DNA of 64,000 nucleotides from Mycobacterium paraterrae (GTDB lineage: Bacteria > Actinomycetota > Actinomycetes > Mycobacteriales > Mycobacteriaceae). Positions 26,742 to 36,345 of the stretch are shown here, piece after piece. Made by a program: the position numbers and the translations under genes. Below the pieces are notes generated by a model. It was given only the letters and a program-made list of their open reading frames with translations, was not told where the DNA came from and searched no databases. Numbering within the stretch: the first letter of the stretch is position 1; every line of letters starts with the position of its first letter. The DNA lies in contig NZ_CP092488.2 of assembly GCF_022430545.2 (NCBI RefSeq), forward strand, positions 310,001 to 374,000. The letters are read 5' to 3'.

Positions 26742-27497
26742 ATGAGCGCCCGACGCAACCGGTCATCGGCCGATTCGTTGCCCGCTAACAGCGAGGGGAA
26801 GCCCAAACGGTCGGCGCGCGCGTTGGCCAGCATCATCGAGCGCAGCTCCCGCATCCAGGGGCCCGCCGCGGCCGCCTACGTCGAAAGGCTGCGCCGTGCG
26901 GACCCCGAGGCCGGTCCGGGCGCGGTCGTCGCCAAGCTCGAGAAGCGTTACGTGGCCGCGGTCACGGCTAGCGGAGCGGCGGTCGGCTCGACTGCGGTGC
27001 TGCCAGGGCTGGGCACGCTGGCCGCGCTCTCCGCGGCCGCCGGCGAGACCGCGGTGTTCCTCGAGGCGACGGCGTTCTACGCGCTGGCAATCGCCTCGGT
27101 GTACGGAGTTGCGACCGACGAGCGGGAACGCCGACGAGCACTGGTGCTGTCGGTGCTGGTCGGCGACGACAGCAAGCAGGCGATGACCGAGCTGATCGGC
27201 GGCGGCCGCACCAGCGGAGCGTGGCTGTCCGAAGGTGTAGCGTCGCTGCCGATGCCGGCCTTGGCCCAGCTGAACTCTCGGCTGCTCAAGCGCGCCGTGC
27301 GACGGTTCACGCTGCGCCGCAGCGCGCTGCTGTTCGGCAAGGTCCTGCCAGTCGGCGTCGGCGCCGTGATCGGCGCGATCGGCAACCGGCTGGCGGGCAA
27401 GAAGATCGTGCGCAACGCCCGCAAGGCGTTCGGGACGCCGCCGGCTAAGTGGCCGGTGACACTGCACCTGTTGCCCACGGTTTCCGACGCCGGCTGA
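26742..27497 (+). CDS. Conserved mycobacterial membrane-associated protein (Rv1249c-like)
   Basis: 251 residues; GGAGG precedes the ATG at 26742. The N-terminal 70 residues are basic and polar. A glycine/alanine-rich hydrophobic region follows (about 78-130, with V-L-P-G-L-G-T-L-A-A-L-S). A second hydrophobic glycine zipper lies near 205-225 (V-G-V-G-A-V-I-G-A-I-G-N). The function is unknown. Position between the MFS exporter and kgd matches Rv1249c. It is followed by kgd on the same strand after 144 bases. Confidence 0.8.
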   Translation: MSARRNRSSADSLPANSEGKPKRSARALASIIERSSRIQGPAAAAYVERLRRADPEAGPGAVVAKLEKRYVAAVTASGAAVGSTAVLPGLGTLAALSAAAGETAVFLEATAFYALAIASVYGVATDERERRRALVLSVLVGDDSKQAMTELIGGGRTSGAWLSEGVASLPMPALAQLNSRLLKRAVRRFTLRRSALLFGKVLPVGVGAVIGAIGNRLAGKKIVRNARKAFGTPPAKWPVTLHLLPTVSDAG

Positions 27498-27558
27498 GCG
27501 CGCGGTAACGGCAAACCCGAGCCCGACGAAGTCACATGGCGGAACGGCGGCGAAGGGT

Positions 27559-27564
27559 TAGCCT
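27559..27564 (+). promoter_or_regulatory. Candidate -10 element of kgd
   Basis: TAGCCT fits TANNNT and lies about 78 bases before the kgd start. The same GTTAGCCT context occurs before the gene at 26742. No clear -35 is seen. Confidence 0.35.
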
Positions 27565-27641
27565 TTATGACGGGGCCTGCCGAAGCCGCACGTCCGGGCA
27601 AGTAACGCGCACGAGAAGAGGAATCGAGGCGAGCAGCTGCT

Positions 27642-30600
27642 GTGAGCAGTATCAGTTCACCCTTCGGCCAGAACGAGTGGCTGGTCGAGGAGATGTACCG
27701 CAAGTACCGCGACGACCCCTCTTCGGTCGACCCGAGCTGGCACGAGTTCTTAGCCGACTACAACCCCGAGTCGACGAATGAAACTCCGGCCGAAGTGAAG
27801 CCGGCCGCGCCGCCGCCCGCTACTTCCCCGCAACCGCCCGCTGCTCCCCCGCAACCGACCCCCGCCGTCGCCACGGCCGCGTCCGGCAACGGCGCACGCA
27901 CCACTGCACAGCCGGCCCCGCAGGCTCCGGCGCCCAAGCCGTCCGGGCCACCGCCCGCCGAAGGCGACGAGCTTCAGGTGCTGCGCGGCGCGGCCGCCGC
28001 CGTGGTCAAGAACATGTCGCAGTCGCTCGACCTGCCCACGGCGACCAGCGTTCGGGCCATCCCGGCCAAGCTGATGATCGACAACCGCGTCGTGATCAAC
28101 AATCAGCTCAAACGCACCCGCGGCGGCAAGGTGTCGTTCACCCACATCCTGGGCTACGCGCTGGTCCAGGCACTCAAGAGCTTCCCGAACATGAACCGGC
28201 ACTATGCCGAGATCGACGGCAAACCCAACGCGGTCACGCCGGCGCACATCAACTTGGGCTTGGCGATCGACCTGCAGGGCAAGGACGGCAAGCGGGCACT
28301 GGTCGTCGCGGGCATCAAGCGTTGCGAGACAATGACATTCGGCCAGTTCGTCGCGGCCTATGAGGACATCGTTCGACGCGCCCGTGACGGCAAGCTGACC
28401 GCCGAAGACTTTGCTGGCGTGACGATTTCGCTGACGAACCCCGGCACCATCGGCACCGTGCACTCGGTGCCGCGGCTGATGGCGGGTCAGGGCGCGATCA
28501 TCGGCGTGGGCGCCATGGAATATCCCGCCGAATTCCAGGGCGCCAGCCCGGAGCGCATCGCCGAGTTGGGCGTCGGGAAACTCATCACGCTCACCTCGAC
28601 CTACGACCACCGCATCATCCAGGGCGCGGAATCGGGCGACTTCCTGCGCACCATCCACGAACTGATCCTTTCCGACGACTTCTGGGACGACCTGTTCCGC
28701 GAGATGGGCGTGCCGTACCTGCCGATCCGGTGGAGCACCGACAACCCCGACTCGATCGTCGACAAGAACGCCCGCGTTATGGAGTTGATCGCGGCGTACC
28801 GCAACCGCGGCCACCTGATGGCCGACATCGACCCGCTCGGGTTGGACAAGACCAGGTTCCGCAGCCACCCCGACCTCGAGGTGCAGACCCACGGGCTGAC
28901 GCTGTGGGACCTCGATCGGGTGTTCAAGGTCAACGGTTTCGGCGGCTGGGACTACCGCAAGCTGCGCGATATCCTCGGGCTGCTGCGCGACGCCTACTGC
29001 CGGCACATCGGTGTCGAGTACACCCACATCCTCGACCCCGAGCAGCTGGCCTGGCTCGAAGAGCGGGTCGAGACCAAGCATGTCAAGCCGACGGTGGCGC
29101 AGCAGAAGTACATCTTGAGTAAGCTCAACGCGGCCGAGGCGTTCGAGACGTTCTTGCAGACGAAATACGTTGGCCAGAAGCGGTTCTCACTTGAAGGCGC
29201 GGAAAGCACCATCCCGCTGATGGACGCCGCGATCGACCAGTGCGCCGAGCACGGGCTCGACGAAGTAGTGATCGGCATGCCGCACCGCGGCCGGCTCAAC
29301 GTGTTGGCCAACATCGTCGGTAAGCCCTATTCGCAGATCTTCAGCGAGTTCGAGGGCAACCTGAATCCCGCCCAGGCCCACGGCTCCGGCGACGTGAAAT
29401 ACCACCTGGGCGCCACCGGTGTGTATCTACAGATGTTCGGCGACAACGACATTCAGGTCTCTCTGACGGCGAACCCGTCGCACCTCGAAGCGGTGGACCC
29501 GGTGCTGGAGGGCTTGGTCCGCGCCAAGCAGGACCTGCTGGACAAGGGCGAGGGCGAACGCGGCAACTCGGTGGTGCCGATGATGCTGCACGGTGACGCC
29601 GCCTTCGCCGGCCAGGGAGTGGTCGCCGAGACGCTGAACCTGGCCAAGCTTCCCGGCTACCGGGTCGGGGGCACGATCCACATCATCGTCAACAACCAGA
29701 TCGGTTTCACCACCGCGCCGGAGTATTCGCGGTCCAGCGAGTACTGCACCGATGTCGCGAAAATGATTGGCGCGCCGATCTTCCACGTCAACGGTGACGA
29801 TCCCGAGGCGTGCGTCTGGGTCGCGAGGCTGGCCGTCGACTTCCGCCAGAAATTCAAGAAGGACGTCATCATCGACATGCTGTGCTACCGCCGCCGCGGG
29901 CACAACGAGGGCGACGATCCGTCGATGACGAACCCGTACATGTACGACGTCGTCGACGTCAAGCGCGGCGTCCGTAAGACCTACACCGAAGCGCTCATCG
30001 GTCGCGGCGACATTTCGATGAAAGAGGCCGAGGACGCACTGCGCGACTATCAGGGCCAGCTCGAGCGGGTCTTCAACGACGTCCGCGAATTAGAGAAGCA
30101 CGGTGTGCAGCCGAGCATGTCGGTGGAGGCCAACCAGATGCTGGCCGCCGGTCTGGACACCGCGGTGGACAAGGCACTGCTGGCCCGCATTGGTGACGCA
30201 TTCCTCGCTCTGCCAGAGGGATTCGCCGCGCACCCACGTGTCACGCCGGTGCTGGAAAGGCGCCGCGAGATGGCCTACGAGGGCAAGATCGACTGGGCCT
30301 TCGGTGAGTTGCTGGCGCTGGGTTCGCTGGTCGCCGAGGGGAAGTTGGTCCGGCTGTCCGGCCAGGACACTCGTCGCGGGACGTTCTCCCAACGGCATTC
30401 GGTGATCATCGACCGACACACCGGCGCGGAGTTCACCCCACTGCAGTTGCTGACGGTCGACAAGGAGGGCAACCCGACCGGCGGCAAATTCATGGTGTTC
30501 GACTCGCCGCTCTCGGAGTACGCCGCAGTCGGATTCGAATACGGTTACACGGTCGGCAACCCCGATGCTTTGGTGTTGTGGGAGGGCCAGTTCGGCGACT

Positions 30601-31346
30601 TCGTCAACGGAGCGCAGTCGATCATCGACGAGTTCATCAGCTCCGGCGAAGCCAAGTGGGGCCAGCTGTCCAGTGTGGTGCTGTTGCTGCCACACGGTCA
30701 CGAAGGCCAAGGGCCCGACCACACCTCCGGTCGCATCGAGCGCTTCCTGCAGCTGTGGGCGGAGGGCTCGATGACGATCGCGGTGCCCTCGACGCCGGCC
30801 AACTACTTCCACCTGCTGCGCCGTCACGCCCTCGATGGTGTGCAGCGCCCGCTGATCGTGTTCACCCCGAAGTCGATGCTGCGCAACAAGGCCGCGGTGA
30901 GCGACATCAAGGAATTCACCGAGGATCGATTCCACTCGGTGCTCGAGGAGCCCACCTACTCCGAGGGCATTGGTGATCGCGGCAAGGCGACGCGAATGTT
31001 GTTGACCAGCGGCAAGCTTTACTACGAGCTGGCCGCTCGTAAGGCCAAGGAAAACCGCGACGACGTCGCGATCGTGCGTATCGAGCAGCTGGCGCCGCTG
31101 CCCTTCCACCGGCTTCAGGAAACGCTGGACCGCTACGAAAACGTCAACCAGTATTTCTGGGTGCAGGAAGAGCCGGCCAACCAGGGCGCCTGGCCGCGTT
31201 TCGGCCTGGAGCTCCCCGAGCTGTTCCCGGACAGACTGGTTGGCATCAAACGGATTTCACGCCGCGCCATGTCGGCGCCCTCGTCGGGCTCGTCGAAAGT
31301 GCACGCCGTCGAGCAACAGGAGATCCTGGACGAGGCGTTCGGCTGA
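27642..31346 (+). CDS. kgd: Multifunctional 2-oxoglutarate metabolism enzyme (2-oxoglutarate decarboxylase / KDH E1-E2)
   Basis: 1234 residues from a GTG. Parts in order: a short N-terminal helix region with Y-R-K-Y-R-D-D-P, a Pro/Ala linker (about 45-110), an E2-like succinyltransferase domain with the catalytic D-H-R-I-I-Q-G-A near 321, then the E1 domain with thiamine diphosphate binding around G-D-A-A-F-A-G-Q-G near 650. The C-terminal transketolase-like domains contain H-G-H-E-G-Q-G-P-D-H. In mycobacteria this protein serves the TCA cycle, making succinyl-CoA with the lipoamide and E3 partners or decarboxylating 2-oxoglutarate. It is inhibited by the FHA protein GarA. Length and order match Rv1248c. 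Confidence 0.97.
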   Translation: MSSISSPFGQNEWLVEEMYRKYRDDPSSVDPSWHEFLADYNPESTNETPAEVKPAAPPPATSPQPPAAPPQPTPAVATAASGNGARTTAQPAPQAPAPKPSGPPPAEGDELQVLRGAAAAVVKNMSQSLDLPTATSVRAIPAKLMIDNRVVINNQLKRTRGGKVSFTHILGYALVQALKSFPNMNRHYAEIDGKPNAVTPAHINLGLAIDLQGKDGKRALVVAGIKRCETMTFGQFVAAYEDIVRRARDGKLTAEDFAGVTISLTNPGTIGTVHSVPRLMAGQGAIIGVGAMEYPAEFQGASPERIAELGVGKLITLTSTYDHRIIQGAESGDFLRTIHELILSDDFWDDLFREMGVPYLPIRWSTDNPDSIVDKNARVMELIAAYRNRGHLMADIDPLGLDKTRFRSHPDLEVQTHGLTLWDLDRVFKVNGFGGWDYRKLRDILGLLRDAYCRHIGVEYTHILDPEQLAWLEERVETKHVKPTVAQQKYILSKLNAAEAFETFLQTKYVGQKRFSLEGAESTIPLMDAAIDQCAEHGLDEVVIGMPHRGRLNVLANIVGKPYSQIFSEFEGNLNPAQAHGSGDVKYHLGATGVYLQMFGDNDIQVSLTANPSHLEAVDPVLEGLVRAKQDLLDKGEGERGNSVVPMMLHGDAAFAGQGVVAETLNLAKLPGYRVGGTIHIIVNNQIGFTTAPEYSRSSEYCTDVAKMIGAPIFHVNGDDPEACVWVARLAVDFRQKFKKDVIIDMLCYRRRGHNEGDDPSMTNPYMYDVVDVKRGVRKTYTEALIGRGDISMKEAEDALRDYQGQLERVFNDVRELEKHGVQPSMSVEANQMLAAGLDTAVDKALLARIGDAFLALPEGFAAHPRVTPVLERRREMAYEGKIDWAFGELLALGSLVAEGKLVRLSGQDTRRGTFSQRHSVIIDRHTGAEFTPLQLLTVDKEGNPTGGKFMVFDSPLSEYAAVGFEYGYTVGNPDALVLWEGQFGDFVNGAQSIIDEFISSGEAKWGQLSSVVLLLPHGHEGQGPDHTSGRIERFLQLWAEGSMTIAVPSTPANYFHLLRRHALDGVQRPLIVFTPKSMLRNKAAVSDIKEFTEDRFHSVLEEPTYSEGIGDRGKATRMLLTSGKLYYELAARKAKENRDDVAIVRIEQLAPLPFHRLQETLDRYENVNQYFWVQEEPANQGAWPRFGLELPELFPDRLVGIKRISRRAMSAPSSGSSKVHAVEQQEILDEAFG

Positions 31347-31360
31347 GTTTCTCGTGCTCG

Positions 31361-31684
31361 TCAGGGGCACATGAACGCGAAAGGCGGGCACACGAAAGTG
31401 CCCGGGGGAAGCGGCCCCTCCCGGTATCCGCCACCGTCCAGCACCGAGATTTGGTGAAACTCGTGACACACGTTCGTGTCCCACGTCTTGGCCAAATCCT
31501 GGACCTGCGAATACACCGGGTCGCCGGGACACCACGTACCGTGGCAAACCGGGTCGCACCTGACGTCGGCCCGCGCTGTGCCGGCCACCGGGCCCAACAC
31601 CGCGAGCCCCATGGCTCCGAGCGCAGCGACCGTCGTCGACAACGTGGCCGCCGCCACCCCTCGCATCTTCTGAACAATGCTCAT
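31361..31684 (-). CDS. Small secreted cysteine-containing protein
   Basis: 107 residues; GAGG precedes the ATG at 31684. A signal peptide ends at about A-R-A-D (residues 36-40). The mature part has about 68 residues and six cysteines (R-C-D-P-V-C, T-W-C-P-G, N-V-C-H, V-C-P-P, and the penultimate C-P), consistent with disulfides. It resembles the short exported mycobacterial proteins of the Rv1269c/Rv1271c type, but I cannot assign a function. It is convergent with kgd, with a 14-base gap. Confidence 0.75.
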   Translation of the reverse strand: MSIVQKMRGVAAATLSTTVAALGAMGLAVLGPVAGTARADVRCDPVCHGTWCPGDPVYSQVQDLAKTWDTNVCHEFHQISVLDGGGYREGPLPPGTFVCPPFAFMCP

Positions 31685-31800
31685 GAGTCCTCGTTCGTTG
31701 TAGCTGCGTTGCGAGCGCGAACATTCGCGCCAAACAAGTGCAACGCTGCCGGGAAGCGAAGGACCGGAATCCCGCTAACTCATAGCAAATTCATTACCGC

Positions 31801-34716
31801 CTAGCGGCGCAGCGACCGCTGAGCGGTGGCCAGCGGCGCGGTGGCGTCGCTTTCGACCGGCCGCTTGGCGGGCGGTACCGCGGGACGCCGTCCGGTCCGC
31901 GGCGGGCGCGAGGCGACGTTCATCGGCCACCAGAACCAACGTCCCAGCATCGCGGCGATCGAGGGCATCAGGAACGACCGCACCACCAGCGTGTCGAACA
32001 GCAGGCCCAGACCGATCGTCGTGCCGACCTGTCCGACCGCGCGGTTGTCGCTGACCATCATCGAGGCCATGGTGAAGGCGAACACCAGGCCGGCGGCCGT
32101 CACGACTCGACCGGTGCCACCCATCGCCCGGATGATGCCGGTCTTGAGCCCGGCGCCGATCTCCTCTTTGAATCGCGCGACCAGCAGCAGGTTGTAGTCG
32201 GAGCCGACCGCCAACAGGATGATCACCGACATCACCATCACCAGCCAGTGCAGCTTGACCCCGATGATGTACTGCCACAACAGGACTGACATGCCGAACG
32301 AGGCGCCGAGTGACAGTGCGACGGTGCCGACGATCACCAACGCGGCCACCAGGCTGCGGGTGATCAGCAGCATGATGATGAAGATCATGCACAGCGACGA
32401 GATGCCGGCGATCATGAAGTCGTAGTGCGAGGCTTCCCGCAGATCCTTGAAAGTCGCTGCGGTGCCGGAAATATAGACCTTGGCGTCCTCCAGCGCGGTG
32501 CCCTTGAGCGACTCGTAGGCGGCTGTCCGGATCGCGTCGATGCGCGACATGCCTTCATTCGTCGCGGGATCGCCCTTGTGCGAGATGATGAATCGGGCGG
32601 CCTTGCCGTCGGGTGAGATGAACAGCTTCTCGACTCGCTGGAAGTCCGGGTTGGCAAACACCTCATGCGGGAGATAGAACGAGTCGCCGGTCTTCGCGGC
32701 GTCGAAGTCCTTACCCATCGCGGTCGCGTCGTCGCTGAGTTCGTTTGCCTGGTCGAAGATTCCGGACGCGGTGCTGTGCAGCGTCAGCACCATGGTCCGC
32801 AGGCTGCGCATGGTCTCGATCTGGGCCGGAATCAGGGCGACCAGCTGGGGCACGACGGTGTCGACGCTGTCGACGTCCTTGGTCAGCTCTTCGAGCTTCT
32901 GGCTGAGCTTGTCCACCCCGTCGGTGGCGTTGTACGCCGACCGGATGCCCCAGCACAGCGGAATGTTGAAGCAGTGCTGCTCGGCGTAGAAGTAGCTGCG
33001 CAGCGGACGGAACGTGTCGTCGAAATCGGCGATGTCGTCTCGCACTTCGTTGGTGATGGCCAGGGTGTCTTTGGTGACCCCGGCGATGTGATGCGTGGTG
33101 CCCACCATCTGGTTCATCAAGGCGTTGACTTTTTCCAGCGACTTGATGGTTCCGCCCAGTTGGTCGGCCAGCTTGGCCATGTCATCCAGCCGACCCTTGG
33201 CCACCTGCAGGTTCTGCAACTGCCCGGCGTTCTGCATGCTGAGCAGGAACGGGATCGACGTGTGCTCCAGCGGCGTCCCCTGTGGCCGGGTGACGCTCTG
33301 TACCCGGGCGATGCCCTCGACCCCGAAGATTCGCTTGGCGAGTCTGTCCAAGACCAGGAAGTCCGCGGAATTGCGCAGGTCGTGATCGGACTCGATCATC
33401 AAGACTTCCGGCAGCATCCGCGCTTGCGAGAAATGCCGCTCCGCTGCGGCCATCCCGATGTTTCCCGGAGTGTCCTTGGGGATGTAGTCGCGGTCGACGT
33501 AGCTCACCTTGTAGCCCGGCAGCGCCAGCAGACCGACCATCGTGACCGCACAGGTCGCGGCGAAAATCGGTGCGGGCCAACGCACCACCGCGGTGCCGAC
33601 CCGTCGCCAGCCGCGGACACTGTGCAGACGCTTGGGTTCCAGCAGACCGAAACGGCTACCGACACTGATGACCGCGGGAATCAGCGTCAAGGCCACCGCG
33701 ACCGCGACCAGCATGCCGATCGCACACGGCGCACCCAGCGTCTGGAACACCGGCAACCGGGCGAAGCTAAGGCAGTAAGTGGCACCGGCGATGGTGATGC
33801 CGGACGCCAGAACAACGTGGGCCACACCGCGGTAGGCGGTGAGGTAGGCGGAACTGCGGTCCTCGCCGTTGTGGCGGGCCTCGTGGTAGCGCCCGATGAA
33901 GAAGATGCCGTAGTCGGTGCCCGCCGCGATCGCGAGCGAGACCAGCATGTTGGTGGCAAACGTCGACAACTTGACAACGTCATGCAGCGCGAGGAACGCG
34001 ACAATGCCTCGGGCGGCACCCAATTCGATGCCGACCATCACCAGCAGCAGGGCCACCGTGATGAAAGAGCGGTAGACGAATAGCAACATCACGAAGATCA
34101 CCGCGACGGTGGTCACCAGAATCTTCACGACGGTCTTGTCGCCGCTCGTCAGGCCATCCGCCGCCACCGCGGCCGGACCGGTGACATACGCCTTGACCCC
34201 CGGCGGCGCGGGAACGCTGTCGACGATCTTCCGGACGTTGGCGACCGAGGTGTTGGCCGACGTCTCTCCTTGATTGCCAACGAGATTCAACTGAACATAG
34301 GCGGCCTTGCCGTCGGAACTCTCCGCGCCCGCGGCGGTCAGCGGGTCACCCCAGAAGTCCTGGATGTGCTGGACATCCTTCGGGTCAGCCTTCAGCCGAT
34401 CGATGATCTGTTGGTAGTAGTGGTGCGCGTCGTCGCCGAGTTGATTGGTGCCCTCGATGACGATCATCGCCATGGCGTCGGAGTCCGACTCCTTGAAGTC
34501 TTTCCCGATGCGGGCCGCGGCGCGCACCGACGGGGCGTCCTTGGTACCCAGTGACACGGCGTGCTCGCGAGCGACCTGCTCGAGCGACGGCACAGCGACC
34601 GTCACGATCACCGTGATCGCCAGCCAGCCGAGGATGACGGGCACCGCTAGCCGACGCACCACCCGCGCGACAAACGTCCCCGCGGCATGCTCGTGCCGAA
34701 GGTGGTGGCTGGTCAT
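31801..34716 (-). CDS. MmpL-family RND lipid transporter
   Basis: 971 residues from the ATG at 34716, which overlaps the mmpS stop as ATGA; an ATG at 34734 would add six residues. It shows the typical MmpL layout: one helix, a large periplasmic loop, five helices, a second large loop with two cysteines (H-C-F-N-I-P-L-C-W), then five helices. The proton-relay Asp-Tyr pairs are present as G-T-D-Y-G near 268 and G-S-D-Y-N near 838. The family exports cell-envelope lipids or siderophores with an MmpS partner. The second loop is of the MmpL4/5 type. The substrate is unknown; the nearby tailoring genes suggest a lipid. Confidence 0.92.
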   Translation of the reverse strand: MTSHHLRHEHAAGTFVARVVRRLAVPVILGWLAITVIVTVAVPSLEQVAREHAVSLGTKDAPSVRAAARIGKDFKESDSDAMAMIVIEGTNQLGDDAHHYYQQIIDRLKADPKDVQHIQDFWGDPLTAAGAESSDGKAAYVQLNLVGNQGETSANTSVANVRKIVDSVPAPPGVKAYVTGPAAVAADGLTSGDKTVVKILVTTVAVIFVMLLFVYRSFITVALLLVMVGIELGAARGIVAFLALHDVVKLSTFATNMLVSLAIAAGTDYGIFFIGRYHEARHNGEDRSSAYLTAYRGVAHVVLASGITIAGATYCLSFARLPVFQTLGAPCAIGMLVAVAVALTLIPAVISVGSRFGLLEPKRLHSVRGWRRVGTAVVRWPAPIFAATCAVTMVGLLALPGYKVSYVDRDYIPKDTPGNIGMAAAERHFSQARMLPEVLMIESDHDLRNSADFLVLDRLAKRIFGVEGIARVQSVTRPQGTPLEHTSIPFLLSMQNAGQLQNLQVAKGRLDDMAKLADQLGGTIKSLEKVNALMNQMVGTTHHIAGVTKDTLAITNEVRDDIADFDDTFRPLRSYFYAEQHCFNIPLCWGIRSAYNATDGVDKLSQKLEELTKDVDSVDTVVPQLVALIPAQIETMRSLRTMVLTLHSTASGIFDQANELSDDATAMGKDFDAAKTGDSFYLPHEVFANPDFQRVEKLFISPDGKAARFIISHKGDPATNEGMSRIDAIRTAAYESLKGTALEDAKVYISGTAATFKDLREASHYDFMIAGISSLCMIFIIMLLITRSLVAALVIVGTVALSLGASFGMSVLLWQYIIGVKLHWLVMVMSVIILLAVGSDYNLLLVARFKEEIGAGLKTGIIRAMGGTGRVVTAAGLVFAFTMASMMVSDNRAVGQVGTTIGLGLLFDTLVVRSFLMPSIAAMLGRWFWWPMNVASRPPRTGRRPAVPPAKRPVESDATAPLATAQRSLRR

Positions 34717-35006
34717 GCGCCCTTCACCCGGCAAGACGTCAACGCGTTCACTTCGTTCGAGATCCTCTCGGCCCTGACGTGTCCGTCCACGACGATCCGG
34801 CAGCCAATGCTGTTGGTGTCACCCTGCGCCACAACGTTGCCCACGACGGCTGGACTGTTTGTCGTGAGTTGTATAGAACACGGTAATCGTGCCCCATCGA
34901 CTCGGCGAGGGTTGGAGTGCACATCAAAGTAGCTGATGTCGGCGACGCTGCCCACCGGACGCAAGACGCCGTGCACCACTGACTTCTTCGTCAGCGCGAA
35001 CGACAT
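34713..35006 (-). CDS. Truncated MmpS (periplasmic domain only)
   Basis: 97 residues. It matches the C-terminal domain of MmpS4/5-type proteins: V-A-D-I-S-Y-F-D-V, R-V-D-G-A, A-V-V-G-N-V-V-A-Q-G, S-I-G-C-R-I-x-V-D-G, and the final C-R-V-K-G-A. Family members have about 140 residues and begin with a membrane anchor. Here the frame upstream of the ATG has no other start before a TGA about 29 codons away and encodes no hydrophobic helix. Without signal or anchor it could not reach the periplasm. Either the 5' end was lost or there is a frameshift. It still overlaps mmpL by four bases. Confidence 0.75.
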   Translation of the reverse strand: MSFALTKKSVVHGVLRPVGSVADISYFDVHSNPRRVDGARLPCSIQLTTNSPAVVGNVVAQGDTNSIGCRIVVDGHVRAERISNEVNALTSCRVKGA

Positions 35007-35453
35007 CCCCTTGCCCGTCCCGAACGCCTGTGGCGTTTCGATACGTAAGCGACCAGTGGGACGAGTAAACCACGCTGCGCAGACGAAGCATCAGGGGTTT
35101 TTTCCATGCTTTATCTAAGAATTGACATTCGTAATTATTTGGGCGCTGACCTGGCTCGATAGCGCCAAAATGGCATTTTTCTGGCAACGTGTTTTAGTCG
35201 GTAACCGACCGCATTGCGACGTTGATTCGCACCGCTTTTCAGGGCCGCGAGTTTGCGACAGATAAAGCCTGCGACGGCTCGGCCGTCGCGGTACCCGGCG
35301 TTTGCGTCCCGGCGCGCGGCGGTCGCCTCGAAACGTGCCCAGTTGCACGCTGTCGCACAATCAGTGTGCGGACCTGCGGTTTCCGCGCACGCCCCCGCTC
35401 GACGGCGCCAGCCGTGTTGCCCGGTGTCCGCGCGCGTCTGTCATACTTCCGCG
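35007..35453. other. 447-base gap with an AT-rich patch, between mmpS remnant and methyltransferase cluster
   Basis: No gene is supported. Bases about 35095-35215 are clearly lower in GC than the surroundings, with a TTGACA (35132-35137) inside. This could be an mmpS promoter remnant or the scar of an insertion or deletion. It marks the boundary between the mmpS/mmpL unit and the divergent tailoring cluster. The right end carries the CATACT element described separately. Confidence 0.45.
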
Positions 35454-35456
35454 ATG
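35442..35456 (+). promoter_or_regulatory. Shared methyltransferase start element, copy 1
   Basis: CATACTTCCGCG then ATG. CATACT at 35442-35447 sits at -10 distance from the ATG for a leaderless mRNA. Closely matching sequences stand before the other two methyltransferase paralogs (37731 and 41611). Confidence 0.5.
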
Positions 35457-36293
35457 GCCACCGCGAACCGCCTGACCCGACGCCCGCTAGTCCACCGACT
35501 GGTGATAAACCCCTTTGTCTTTCGTTTGATATTCACGTCATTCGCCACCACACGGTTCGCCTCGCAAACCAAGCTGCTGGGCGGCGACGACTGGCTGTTC
35601 TTCAACTACGGATACGAAGAAGACCCGCCGATGGGTATTCCGCTCGACCCGGAAGACGAACCCCACCGTTACTTCATTCAGCTTTATCACCGCACCGCGA
35701 CCCAGGTCGACCTCGCCGGCAAGAAGGTGCTGGAGTGCAGCTGCGGCCACGGTGGTGGCGCCTCGTATCTGGTACGCACCCAGCACCCCGCCTCCTACAC
35801 CGGGCTGGACCTCAACCCGGCTGGCATCGAGTTCGCCAAGAACCGCCACCACCTGGCCAACCTCGAATTCGTCGAGGGCAACGCCCAGGCGCTGCCGTTC
35901 GCGGACGAGTCGTTCGACGCGCTGGTCAACGTCGAGGCCTCGCATCTCTACCCCGATGTCCCCAAGTTCCTCAGCGAAGTGAAGCGCGTGCTCAAGCAGG
36001 GCGGGCATTTCCTCTATACCGACTTTCGTCCTCGTTCCGAGGTCGCCGAGTGGGAGTCCCACCTGGCCAACTCCGGGCTACGGCAGATCTCGATGTCGGT
36101 CATCGACCAGAACGTGCTGCGCGGCAACGAGAAGAACACCCCGCGCAAGCAGGAGCGGATCAGCCAGCACCACGGTTCGGCCGTCAGCCGCACCTTCGCG
36201 CGCTACGCCAGCGACATGACCGACTGGGCCTTCAACGGCGCGCTGCGCGGCAGCGAGTACACCTATCGCGTGTATCTGTTCACCAAGGACTGA
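35454..36293 (+). CDS. SAM-dependent O-methyltransferase, phthiotriol-dimycocerosate methyltransferase family (paralog 1)
   Basis: 279 residues. Family blocks: F-F-N-Y-G-Y-E-E-D-P-P near 45, the L-Y-H-R-T-A-T-Q-V-D-L block, the SAM loop V-L-E-C-S-C-G-H-G-G-G-A-S-Y near 90-102, L-P-F-A-D-E-S-F-D near 145, and a terminal F-T-K-D. It belongs with Rv2952 of M. tuberculosis, which methylates phthiotriol in dimycocerosate lipids, and with glycolipid O-methyltransferases. The exact acceptor is unknown. No ribosome-binding site precedes the ATG, in line with a leaderless start. Two close paralogs follow within 7 kb. Confidence 0.88.
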   Translation: MATANRLTRRPLVHRLVINPFVFRLIFTSFATTRFASQTKLLGGDDWLFFNYGYEEDPPMGIPLDPEDEPHRYFIQLYHRTATQVDLAGKKVLECSCGHGGGASYLVRTQHPASYTGLDLNPAGIEFAKNRHHLANLEFVEGNAQALPFADESFDALVNVEASHLYPDVPKFLSEVKRVLKQGGHFLYTDFRPRSEVAEWESHLANSGLRQISMSVIDQNVLRGNEKNTPRKQERISQHHGSAVSRTFARYASDMTDWAFNGALRGSEYTYRVYLFTKD

Positions 36294-36345
36294 TCACCCG
36301 CCGGTACGCTGAAATGTGCTGGTAGAGAACTAGAAGGGGGGCGAC

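Noticed and set aside
27750..29081. 443-codon open frame antisense to kgd
   Set aside because: Lies wholly within a firmly identified gene and has no recognisable motif or start signal.
32665..34083. 472-codon open frame antisense to mmpL
   Set aside because: No hydrophobic segments or motifs; shadow of the transporter gene.
34924..35187. Minus-strand 87-codon ORF as a possible mmpS N-terminus in another frame
   Set aside because: Its translation has no membrane helix and does not match the start of MmpS proteins, so a simple one-base frameshift does not restore the anchor.
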